Below are positions 1 through 5,017 of a DNA stretch of 6,437 nt, in pieces. A model generated the notes under the pieces. It worked only from the letters and a program-made list of their open reading frames with translations. It made no database searches and was not told where the DNA came from. A program made the translations under genes and the position numbers. The stretch comes from SKVR01 sp964410015 (GTDB taxonomy: Bacteria > Bacteroidota > Bacteroidia > Bacteroidales > UBA7960): positions 1-6,437 of the forward strand of contig CAYPFV010000176.1 of the NCBI GenBank assembly GCA_964410015.1, given 5' to 3'. Within the stretch, counting starts at the first letter, position 1, and every line of letters begins with the position of its first letter.

Positions 1-76
1 TTGTTTTTATAAAGAAAAAGACAAAAAATAAACTGAAACTACAAAGTGAGTAACAGAGAATGTCCTCTTTATAAGT

Positions 77-205
77 ATGCTTCTACTGCTCATTCTTTTC
101 GGCAGATTGGCTATTTCTTTCCTCCTGATTAGTGTCAGCAAGAAAACAATTATTTTTTGTGTCTTCGATAAGAAATCGTCAAAGACAAGGCTTTCTAAGT
201 TTTAG
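77..205 (+). CDS. Doubtful small hydrophobic peptide ORF (42 aa)
   Basis: An ATG at 77 opens 42 codons ending in TAG at 203-205. Residues 2-20 are almost entirely Leu, Ile, Phe, Val, Ala and Ser apart from Gly9-Arg10, so they could form one membrane helix. The remaining half is basic, with eight Lys or Arg residues between positions 22 and 41. One helix followed by a charged tail is the general shape of type I toxin peptides and of other small membrane proteins, but it also arises by chance in T-rich DNA. There is no clear ribosome binding site or promoter, and no second copy to show conservation. The ORF lies upstream of the hairpin at 367-391, which could end its transcript. I do not recognise the peptide and consider chance the likeliest explanation. 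Confidence 0.13.
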   Translation: MLLLLILFGRLAISFLLISVSKKTIIFCVFDKKSSKTRLSKF

Positions 206-245
206 ACTATAAGGAGTTTACTTTTCTTAAATGACTGGTTCATCT

Positions 246-355
246 GTTTATAATTTGATTAAACAGGTCAGATGGAGCTCGCCAAAAGTCTGATTGCATG
301 CTTCGCATTATAATCATGTACGTGTGTGTCATAGTCTTTGTCGTGGCTCAGTTCA
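246..355 (+). repeat. Repeat copy A, inverted relative to copy B
   Basis: This segment matches the reverse complement of 4878-5000. Positions 246-284 pair with 5000-4962 (35 of 39 identical, including a 17-base perfect run at 246-262). Positions 307-355 pair with 4926-4878 (41 of 49 identical, including 11-base perfect runs at 307-317 and 321-331). The middle differs completely in sequence and length: 22 nt here and 35 nt in copy B. The plus strand is given because a terminator-like hairpin follows on that strand at 367-391. On the minus strand the same bases can be read as fragments of a protein C-terminus (see the pseudogene entry). The element could be a structured RNA, a gene remnant, or part of a dispersed intergenic repeat family. 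That the two regions are homologous is very likely; their function is unknown. Confidence 0.85.
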
Positions 356-357
356 AA
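248..357 (-). pseudogene. Possible C-terminal gene remnant (copy A)
   Basis: On the minus strand the repeat reads SHDKDYDTHVHDYN and then continues open to a TGA at 270-268. In a shifted frame the last part reads GELHLTCLIKL, ending in TAA at 250-248. Both pieces match the continuous frame in copy B (SHDKVFDTHADDYN and GEFHLTELIKL). The variable middle is 13 nt shorter here than in copy B, which explains the frameshift. The open frame runs upstream only to about 402 and contains no ATG. If the repeat was once coding, this copy is broken. The differences between copies are not concentrated at third codon positions, so coding ancestry remains an inference. I do not recognise the protein family. 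Confidence 0.22.
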
Positions 358-366
358 AACGAAAAT

Positions 367-391
367 AACGCAGTATTTGGCGTTTTTTTTT
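367..391 (+). terminator. Terminator-like hairpin after repeat copy A
   Basis: AACGC (367-371) pairs with GCGTT (380-384) around an 8-nt loop. A T-run occupies 383-391, and AAAA at 362-365 can extend the stem with TTTT beyond a T-T mismatch. It lies 11 nt past the end of repeat copy A, on the same strand. The loop AGTATTTG (372-379) is also perfectly complementary to CAAATACT (393-400), just after the T-run, so a second structure that excludes full loop freedom is possible. No known gene on the plus strand precedes it in the window. A similar arrangement follows copy B on the minus strand. Confidence 0.45.
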
Positions 392-503
392 GCAAATACT
401 AATTATATTTTTCCTGTTTTAAAGGGTCAAATGGTTTTGTTTTTGCTTTCCAATTAATTATAAAAGGTGAAATGAGGTTGCAGTAAGAATAAAAAAAATC
501 ATA

Positions 504-525
504 TCAAAAATCAAAAATCAAAAAA
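504..525 (+). repeat. Three tandem TCAAAAA units upstream of ppc promoter
   Basis: Three consecutive 7-bp units TCAAAAA begin at 504, 511 and 518, the last with one extra A. They lie directly upstream of the presumed ppc promoter. Phased A-tracts bend DNA and can raise promoter strength, but seven-base spacing is not helical phasing, so any promoter role is speculative. Slippage in AT-rich DNA is enough to explain the array. Confidence 0.6.
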
Positions 526-533
526 CCAATCCG

Positions 534-567
534 TTTCTGGTATTACATAGTAAAATTTGTATCTTTA
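534..567 (+). promoter_or_regulatory. Candidate ppc promoter
   Basis: TATCTTTA at 560-567 matches the Bacteroidota -7 consensus TAnnTTTG except for the last base. TTTCTG at 534-539 is a weak -33 candidate 20 nt upstream. Transcription would begin near 573-575, giving a leader of about 58 nt before the ATG at 632. Bases around it (TATTACAT at 541-548, GTAAAAT at 550-556, ATCTTT at 561-566) occur in the same order upstream of the nucleotidyltransferase gene on the other strand. The call rests on the -7 box and position; the -33 box is poor. Confidence 0.4.
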
Positions 568-580
568 AAAATAAATTGTA

Positions 581-609
581 GGATGATGCCTTGCAAACAT
601 CATTTTTTT
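581..609 (+). promoter_or_regulatory. Attenuator-like hairpin in the ppc leader
   Basis: ATGATG (583-588) pairs perfectly with CATCAT (598-603) around a 9-nt loop. Two G-T pairs at 581-582 may extend the stem, and seven T residues occupy 603-609. It sits between the presumed transcription start and the ppc ATG at 632. The arrangement is that of a weak intrinsic terminator inside a leader, but the stem has only two G-C pairs. It could attenuate ppc, could end a transcript arriving from upstream, or could be a chance feature of AT-rich DNA. Confidence 0.35.
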
Positions 610-631
610 AATAAACACCTAACTACATTTT

Positions 632-3397
632 ATGGAAATACTTGCAACGGTAAAAAAAGAAATTGAAAAGCCTTATCGCGATCTTGAATTTTTGCTTGGA
701 TGCCTGAAAGAGGTGCTGGAAGAAAACAATGAATCCTCATTAGCAGATTGTATACCCTGGATCAATACCATAGATTATACGGATGCTTTACTTACCGAAA
801 AACATTTGCATTTGTATTCTCTTTGTTTTCATCTTCTGAATATAGTAGAAGTAAATGCGGCTGTTCAAAACCGCCGACATAAAGAGGACACCGAATCTCT
901 TGAAAGTGTGAATGGGTTGTGGGGCAATGCTCTTGGTGAATTGAAAAGACACAACATCACACAGGATCAGATCATAGATGTAATGGCGGACGTACTAATT
1001 GAACCTGTTTTAACAGCGCACCCAACTGAGGCAAAACGTCTTACTGTATTAAAACATCACCGCGAATTATATCTGCTGCTGGTAAAAAGGGAGAACAGCA
1101 TGTTTACGCAATCAGAGCAGAAAGAGATTCGCCGGGAGATTAAGTTAAACCTTCATCGCCTTTGGCGAATCAGCGAAATATATACTGAAAAACCAACGCT
1201 TCAATCAGAGCTTAATAATATTATCCATTATCTTAAAAATGTTTTCCCGGAAGTTATACCTCTTCTTGACAGACGATTGGCTCAGGCCTGGGAGGATGCA
1301 GGGTTTAACCCCGGGTTACTCACCGATACCCGTAAATTGCCCCGCATAAATTTTGGCAATTGGGTAGGAGGCGATCGCGATGGTCATCCGCTGGTAACCC
1401 ATCAGGTAACCCGCGACACCCTTTTGATCCTTCGTTTAAATGCTATTTCGATCATCCGTAAGCAACTGGATAAACTAATTAGTTACCTCGCTTTTCCACT
1501 CGAATTGCATGACGCAGATCAAACATTGAAAAACCGTATTTCCGTTTTACTCGAAGAATTTGGCAGTGAGGGATACCAGGCTTTACAGCGAAATAAAGGA
1601 GAGGTTTTCAGACAGTTTATCAATCTTATCTTACTGAAACTACCTGCTGATATACAAGGTGAGCAAGTCTTAAAACTCAATGATAAACCCAACGGATATA
1701 AAACTGCCGCCGAACTTAAAGATGATCTGTATATTCTTAAAAATGCATTGGTAGAATATGGCGCCGTTGAAACTGCCAATGCCGATCTTAATGAGATGAT
1801 AAGACAGGTTGATGCTTTTGGGTTTCACCTGGCACATCTTGATATAAGACAAAACAGTAAATTTCATGAAAGAGCATTATCTCAACTGATGAATGCGGCT
1901 TCTTTGCCCGGAGAGTCTTTTCTTCAATGGGACGAGAAAAAACGCATGGAGTTCATCAACGAAGAATTACAATCCAACCGCCCTTTTGCCCATTCTAAAA
2001 TACCATTGGAAAAAGAGGCAGAGGAAGTACTTCTTTGCTACAGGGTGGTATCAAATCATATAGATAAATATGGCGTTGATGGTTTGGGGGCATTGATTGT
2101 GAGCATGACACGCAGTACTTCTGATTTGCTGCTGGTATATCTTTTGGCCCGCGAAGCAGGCCTGATGGTGCAAACCAAAGGGGGGTTGGCATGTAAACTA
2201 CCGGTAGTACCACTTTTTGAAACCATTGAAGACCTGAGAGAAGCACCTGTTATTCTTGACCAGTTCCTTTCACATCCTGTAACTTCCAGGAGTATAGAAT
2301 ACCAGCGATCCAGCCGCAACGAAAAATATCTTACTCAGCAGGTTATGGTTGGGTATTCTGACAGCAACAAAGACGGAGGAATATTATCCAGTCAATGGAA
2401 CTTGTATTATTCGCAGGGAGAAATGATCTGCATTGGAGAAAAACACGGAGTCAAGATCCGGTTTTTTCATGGTAAAGGCGGATCAATCAGTCGTGGAGCA
2501 GGCCCGGCGCACTGGTTTATCCGTTCTTTGCCCCATACATCAGTTGATGGTAATATTCGTCTTACAGAACAGGGTGAAACCATAGAGCGTAAATATGCTA
2601 ACCGCGTAAATGCTGCCTATAACCTTGAACTATTGCAGGCAAACGCTGTTAGGGCAACCCTGGTAGATAAGTTTACACCGCGCAACGGCCATCCACTTAC
2701 ACACGAACTTAGCCTGTTTGAAAGAGAAAGCGTGAAACATTATACAAATCTTACCAATCATCCTTATTTTATTAGTTTCTTCAGGCAGGCAACACCCATC
2801 GATGCTATTGAAAATAGCAGAATCGGTAGCAGACCTTCCAGACGATCGGGTAAAAAAACACTCGACGATCTGCGTGCTATACCCTGGGTTTTCAGTTGGG
2901 CACAATCGCGCTACAATATTACTTCCTGGTATGGTGTGGGTTCAACACTCGAATTCTTCCATAACCAACATCCGGAAATGTTTGAAAAGATTGTGCAGCA
3001 TATGGCTACTGATAATTTTCTCAGGTATGTACTTACCAATATCGATACCAGTTTGAATGCCACAGATGAAAATATCATGAAAGCATATGCCGAACTGGTT
3101 GAAGAACCGGAAGTGAAAAATACCATACTGGACATGATGCTCAAAGAACTGGATAAAACACGACGCATGATTGACATTCTGCTCAAGCGACCCATAAAGG
3201 AACGTCGAAGAAACCATTATTTTAGTACCATATTGCGGGCAGAAGCTCTTACACCGCTCCATCACAAGCAGATCGACTTGTTGAAGCAGTGGAGAACATT
3301 GCTGAAAGAGGGCAGGGAGGATGCAGCAGAATCAGTGCTCGTAAAACTCCTGCGAAGCATCAATGCCATTGCAGGAGCGATTGGCAATACCGGATAA
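632..3397 (+). CDS. ppc: Phosphoenolpyruvate carboxylase
   Basis: This cytosolic enzyme adds bicarbonate to phosphoenolpyruvate to give oxaloacetate and phosphate, refilling the TCA cycle. The 921-residue product is full length (E. coli enzyme 883 aa). Visible motifs in order are TAHPTE with catalytic His130, GGDRDGHP at 246-253, LDIRQNS with Arg406, VGYSDSNKDGG at 573-583, FHGKGGSISRG at 612-622 with His613 and Arg621, TEQGE at 645-649, IGSRP with Arg734, and the conserved C-terminal NTG. Position 615 is Lys where E. coli has Arg581; I believe this form is normal in this branch of the family. By eye, the E. coli aspartate-site Lys773 has no obvious counterpart, while the terminal Asn (919) is kept, so allosteric control may differ. 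The ATG at 632 has no Shine-Dalgarno sequence, as is usual in Bacteroidota. The gene is monocistronic and converges with the next gene. Confidence 0.97.
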   Translation: MEILATVKKEIEKPYRDLEFLLGCLKEVLEENNESSLADCIPWINTIDYTDALLTEKHLHLYSLCFHLLNIVEVNAAVQNRRHKEDTESLESVNGLWGNALGELKRHNITQDQIIDVMADVLIEPVLTAHPTEAKRLTVLKHHRELYLLLVKRENSMFTQSEQKEIRREIKLNLHRLWRISEIYTEKPTLQSELNNIIHYLKNVFPEVIPLLDRRLAQAWEDAGFNPGLLTDTRKLPRINFGNWVGGDRDGHPLVTHQVTRDTLLILRLNAISIIRKQLDKLISYLAFPLELHDADQTLKNRISVLLEEFGSEGYQALQRNKGEVFRQFINLILLKLPADIQGEQVLKLNDKPNGYKTAAELKDDLYILKNALVEYGAVETANADLNEMIRQVDAFGFHLAHLDIRQNSKFHERALSQLMNAASLPGESFLQWDEKKRMEFINEELQSNRPFAHSKIPLEKEAEEVLLCYRVVSNHIDKYGVDGLGALIVSMTRSTSDLLLVYLLAREAGLMVQTKGGLACKLPVVPLFETIEDLREAPVILDQFLSHPVTSRSIEYQRSSRNEKYLTQQVMVGYSDSNKDGGILSSQWNLYYSQGEMICIGEKHGVKIRFFHGKGGSISRGAGPAHWFIRSLPHTSVDGNIRLTEQGETIERKYANRVNAAYNLELLQANAVRATLVDKFTPRNGHPLTHELSLFERESVKHYTNLTNHPYFISFFRQATPIDAIENSRIGSRPSRRSGKKTLDDLRAIPWVFSWAQSRYNITSWYGVGSTLEFFHNQHPEMFEKIVQHMATDNFLRYVLTNIDTSLNATDENIMKAYAELVEEPEVKNTILDMMLKELDKTRRMIDILLKRPIKERRRNHYFSTILRAEALTPLHHKQIDLLKQWRTLLKEGREDAAESVLVKLLRSINAIAGAIGNTG

Positions 3398-3441
3398 ACA
3401 GCAGCAGAGGAAATAACAGGATACAGGAAACCCATATTTTC

Positions 3442-4566
3442 TTACCTGCGTGTAAACATTCTTTTGTAAGCTGCCATATGCCTGCCATACCATGCAGGCT
3501 GTGTAAGACGCGAAAAAACATAATTTCTGGCTTCTCTGTTCCATAAAGTACGAACCGGAAGCAATATGTATTTTTGTGAGAACATAATCAGAAAATAAAA
3601 TGCTGCCAACTTCTTTTTGCTGGCACGTAAACTAATTTTGTGCCTCATAAAGAAAAACCGGCTATCGCTAAACCTTTGCAGTTTTTCCGGCATTTTTATT
3701 TCAAATACCCGATGGTAGAGTTGCAGATAAGTTTGGGATTGCTTTTGAAAATGATCATATTCACTGAAAACGCGCACAGGGTCTTCCCTTCGGCTCAGCA
3801 ATAAAATATCGTAAAGGTCTCTTAGAGATACATTCCCATAATAATGTCTGCTATGCATCAGTTGCGAGTGAATAAAATTGTGGATCATTTTTTTATCATC
3901 TGGCATTACTTTGCCATCAAACAACGGGTTCTTTGATTCTCTTGCTGATTCCCATAGTTTATCAGAGGAAAATTTTTTCAGGTAAAGATATTGAACTGGT
4001 ATCCGGTGTATTTCAATACCGGCAGTATAACCCTCGCGATACATTATAGGGTAATGCATGGTAGAGGGGTAGGAGGAAGGGATAAAAGGTTTTTGGGGTT
4101 TGTATCCCAGGGTAGTTAGCAACTCCACTGCCGCCAACATATTTTGGTCTTTAACCAGTATATCTATATCATACATCATACGCTCCCCGATATCATGATA
4201 TACCTCATCGAGCAGATTGGCACTACCTTTCATGAATAATGGGGTAATATTGTTGCTTTTTAGCACCTTGTTGATGTAGCGGGCGTGTTTTTCAATTTTC
4301 AGGTTCCGTTCATAATTCAATTCATAAATATATTTTAGTGATTCCTGCAATTCGTCAGGCAGGAAAGTGAGCAGTTGATGCCTTTTTAAAGCTAGGAAGC
4401 AGGCAGGAAGAACCATATGGTTGCTTGCAGTTTGCACCCAACGCTGCCATTGGTTTTTGGTGGAAGGAAACCGTTTGATGATACCCGAACTTCTCCCGGG
4501 GAAAAGTTCCAGTGATAAAATTCGGGAGGTTAGGTAGTACAGATATTCATGGTTCATGATGATCAT
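3442..4566 (-). CDS. Nucleotidyltransferase-fold family protein
   Basis: The 374-residue product resembles the uncharacterised nucleotidyltransferase family of Pfam type NTP_transf_5. Residues 107-139 hold the core: a strand followed by MKGSANLL (112-119), Tyr123, Arg129, and the acidic pair in YDIDILV (Asp133, Asp135). Residues 184-187 (IEIH) supply a likely third acidic residue. These fit the metal-binding triad of the polymerase-beta nucleotidyltransferase fold, with KGSA in place of the usual Gly-Ser. Residues 1-105 are mostly helical-looking, and the C-terminus from about 300 is strongly basic with a hydrophobic stretch at 320-338. The substrate is unknown. Relatives are often found near polysaccharide genes, but no such gene is next to this one. 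The start at 4566 is followed by a second Met at residue 4 (4557), which could be the true start. Its 3' end faces ppc across 44 bp with no clear terminator between them. Confidence 0.8.
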   Translation of the reverse strand: MIIMNHEYLYYLTSRILSLELFPGRSSGIIKRFPSTKNQWQRWVQTASNHMVLPACFLALKRHQLLTFLPDELQESLKYIYELNYERNLKIEKHARYINKVLKSNNITPLFMKGSANLLDEVYHDIGERMMYDIDILVKDQNMLAAVELLTTLGYKPQKPFIPSSYPSTMHYPIMYREGYTAGIEIHRIPVQYLYLKKFSSDKLWESARESKNPLFDGKVMPDDKKMIHNFIHSQLMHSRHYYGNVSLRDLYDILLLSRREDPVRVFSEYDHFQKQSQTYLQLYHRVFEIKMPEKLQRFSDSRFFFMRHKISLRASKKKLAAFYFLIMFSQKYILLPVRTLWNREARNYVFSRLTQPAWYGRHMAAYKRMFTRR

Positions 4567-4600
4567 GGTTGGTTGTTAACAAAAAAAACAGGTTTGCAGG

Positions 4601-4609
4601 CAAAGATTA
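4601..4609 (-). promoter_or_regulatory. Proximal -7 candidate for the nucleotidyltransferase gene
   Basis: The minus strand reads TAATCTTTG here, close to the Bacteroidota TAnnTTTG box with one extra base. Transcription would begin near 4594, leaving a leader of about 28 nt before the ATG at 4566. Around it the minus strand carries TATTACAT (4637-4630), GTAAAAT (4624-4618), TGCAAAC (4598-4592) and eight T residues (4588-4581), in the same order as upstream of ppc. No good -33 box is visible. Confidence 0.3.
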
Positions 4610-4679
4610 TTTTCTGCATTTTACCATTAATGTAATAAGGGTCATGAGAAATTATAATGGTTTCAAGGTTTTATTCAAC

Positions 4680-4687
4680 CAAAGATA
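4680..4687 (-). promoter_or_regulatory. Distal -7 candidate for the nucleotidyltransferase gene
   Basis: The minus strand reads TATCTTTG, an exact match to TAnnTTTG, about 115 bp upstream of the ATG at 4566. No TTTG or TTG lies at the expected 19-21 nt further upstream; the nearest TTG is 26 nt away. It is an alternative to the proximal candidate. Confidence 0.3.
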
Positions 4688-4763
4688 AAGTGTTTTTTGT
4701 TAATTCTTTATTTCAATATTTTCAACTTTACTAAAGAATTTATAATCTCATAATGAAAATTAG

Positions 4764-4771
4764 TATATTTG
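4764..4771 (+). promoter_or_regulatory. Plus-strand -7 match upstream of repeat copy B
   Basis: TATATTTG matches TAnnTTTG exactly. If used, transcription would start near 4778 and run through repeat copy B into the lipoprotein gene, giving a leader of about 240 nt. There is no convincing -33 box at the right distance. The candidate at 4898-4930 is closer to the gene and better spaced. Confidence 0.2.
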
Positions 4772-4813
4772 TGAAGTCATTGCATATATCCTCAATCAAT
4801 TATTATTTTAAAT

Positions 4814-4844
4814 AAAAAAAGCATTAGTAATAATAATAAGCTTT
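4814..4844 (-). terminator. Terminator-like hairpin after repeat copy B
   Basis: On the minus strand AAAGCTTA (4844-4837) pairs with TAA-T-GCTTT (4826-4818, one bulged T), followed by T residues to 4814. It begins 33 nt past the end of repeat copy B read on the same strand, mirroring the hairpin that follows copy A. The stem has only two G-C pairs. The loop (ATTATTATT on the minus strand, 4837-4829) can also pair with AATAATAAT further on (4807-4799). In such AT-rich sequence this may be chance. No minus-strand gene in the window ends here. Confidence 0.35.
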
Positions 4845-4860
4845 GTTTGGTTGAGTATAA

Positions 4861-4998
4861 TCTGAAATATTATTATCTGAACCGAGCCATGACAAAGTTT
4901 TTGACACACACGCGGATGATTATAATTTCGCAACACGGAGAAAATTAAAAAACCGGGCTGGTGGCGAGTTCCATCTGACCGAATTAATCAAATTATAA
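4861..4998 (+). pseudogene. Possible C-terminal gene remnant (copy B)
   Basis: A plus-strand frame is open from 4861, just after a TAA at 4858-4860, to a TAA at 4996-4998. It covers 45 sense codons and has no ATG. It includes SHDKVFDTHADDYN, a basic middle (RRKLKNR), and GEFHLTELIKL at the end. The first and last parts match the reading of copy A on its minus strand, and similarity between the copies stops a few bases past this stop codon, as expected if the repeats derive from the 3' end of a gene. Against it, a frame this long is not rare by chance, and the differences are not biased to third positions. It is in the same orientation as the lipoprotein gene and ends 19 nt before it, but has no visible relation to it. 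I do not recognise the family. Confidence 0.27.
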
Positions 4999-5000
4999 AC
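4878..5000 (-). repeat. Repeat copy B, inverted relative to copy A
   Basis: This is the partner of 246-355 in reverse complement. The matching blocks are 4962-5000 and 4878-4926; the middle (4927-4961) is unrelated to copy A and 13 nt longer. On the minus strand its middle can fold as TAATTTTC with GAAATTA around a 10-nt loop, while copy A folds as ATGC-TTC-GCAT at the same place, so a hairpin may be kept although the bases differ. Read on the minus strand the copy is followed by a terminator-like hairpin and then, about 310 bp on, by the nucleotidyltransferase gene. Its other end lies 17 bp from the lipoprotein start codon. Recombination between the copies would invert the segment carrying ppc and the nucleotidyltransferase gene. 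Confidence 0.85.
4898..4930 (+). promoter_or_regulatory. Candidate promoter for the FISUMP lipoprotein gene
   Basis: TTTTTG at 4898-4903 and TAATTTCG at 4923-4930 are separated by 19 nt. This fits the Bacteroidota pattern of TTTG at -33 and TAnnTTTG at -7 with one mismatch in the -7 box. Transcription would start near 4937, leaving a leader of about 80 nt. The signal lies wholly inside repeat copy B. Copy A has neither the T-run nor a good -7 box at the matching place, so this would be a promoter gained in copy B alone. Confidence 0.35.
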
Positions 5001-5017
5001 GGATAAAAAAAAAAGGA

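Larger units (their letters stand above)
1..631. other. Long gene-poor region upstream of ppc
   Basis: This 631-bp stretch has no convincing protein gene. Going left to right I see a weak 42-codon ORF (77-205), repeat copy A (246-355), a hairpin with a nine-T tract (367-391), an inverted repeat that overlaps it (372-379 with 393-400), a 7-bp tandem repeat rich in A (504-525), and the presumed ppc promoter and leader (534-631). The rest is AT-rich sequence with no recognised signal. The length and the repeat content are unusual next to a housekeeping gene and suggest decayed or regulatory sequence. Confidence 0.6.
4567..5017. other. Divergent spacer with repeat copy B
   Basis: This 451-bp spacer separates two genes read in opposite directions. 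It holds a proximal and a distal promoter candidate for the minus-strand nucleotidyltransferase gene (4601-4609, 4680-4687), a plus-strand -7 match (4764-4771), a minus-strand hairpin with T-run (4814-4844), repeat copy B (4878-5000), and a promoter candidate for the plus-strand lipoprotein gene inside that repeat (4898-4930). Nothing recognisable lies in 4690-4760. Composition is extremely AT-rich, so short motifs here are expected by chance. Confidence 0.6.

Noticed and set aside
425..434. A third partial copy of the repeat (GGTCAAATGG, resembling GGTCAGATGG in copy A)
   Set aside because: Only 9 of 10 bases match and the flanking sequence shows no further similarity, so chance is enough.
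2802..3056. An 84-codon plus-strand ORF and several minus-strand ORFs within ppc
   Set aside because: They overlap the well-conserved PEP carboxylase frame and encode nothing recognisable; they are shadows of that gene.
3480..3499. Hairpin GCCTGC/GCAGGC as a terminator for ppc
   Set aside because: The 6-bp stem is perfect, but no T-run follows on either strand and it lies inside the coding region of the nucleotidyltransferase gene.
3289..3546. Open frames across the ppc and nucleotidyltransferase gene junction
   Set aside because: They overlap the 3' ends of two supported genes in other frames and have no recognisable domain.
4581..4618. A leader terminator for the nucleotidyltransferase gene (TGCAG/CTGCA stem before eight T residues)
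   Set aside because: The stem is 5 bp with a 14-nt loop and is separated from the T-run by 6 nt. It also overlaps the likely promoter, so it may not be transcribed as a whole.
4901..4926. A sigma-70 type promoter, TTGACA with TATAAT, in repeat copy B
   Set aside because: The two boxes look perfect but are only 14 nt apart, too close for such a promoter. In Bacteroidota the TTTG and TAnnTTTG reading of the same region is more plausible.
246..5000. A composite transposon bounded by the inverted repeats
   Set aside because: There is no transposase or integrase between or beside the repeats, no target-site duplication that I can see, and the cargo includes the core gene ppc. The repeats also diverge in the middle, unlike terminal inverted repeats of an active element.
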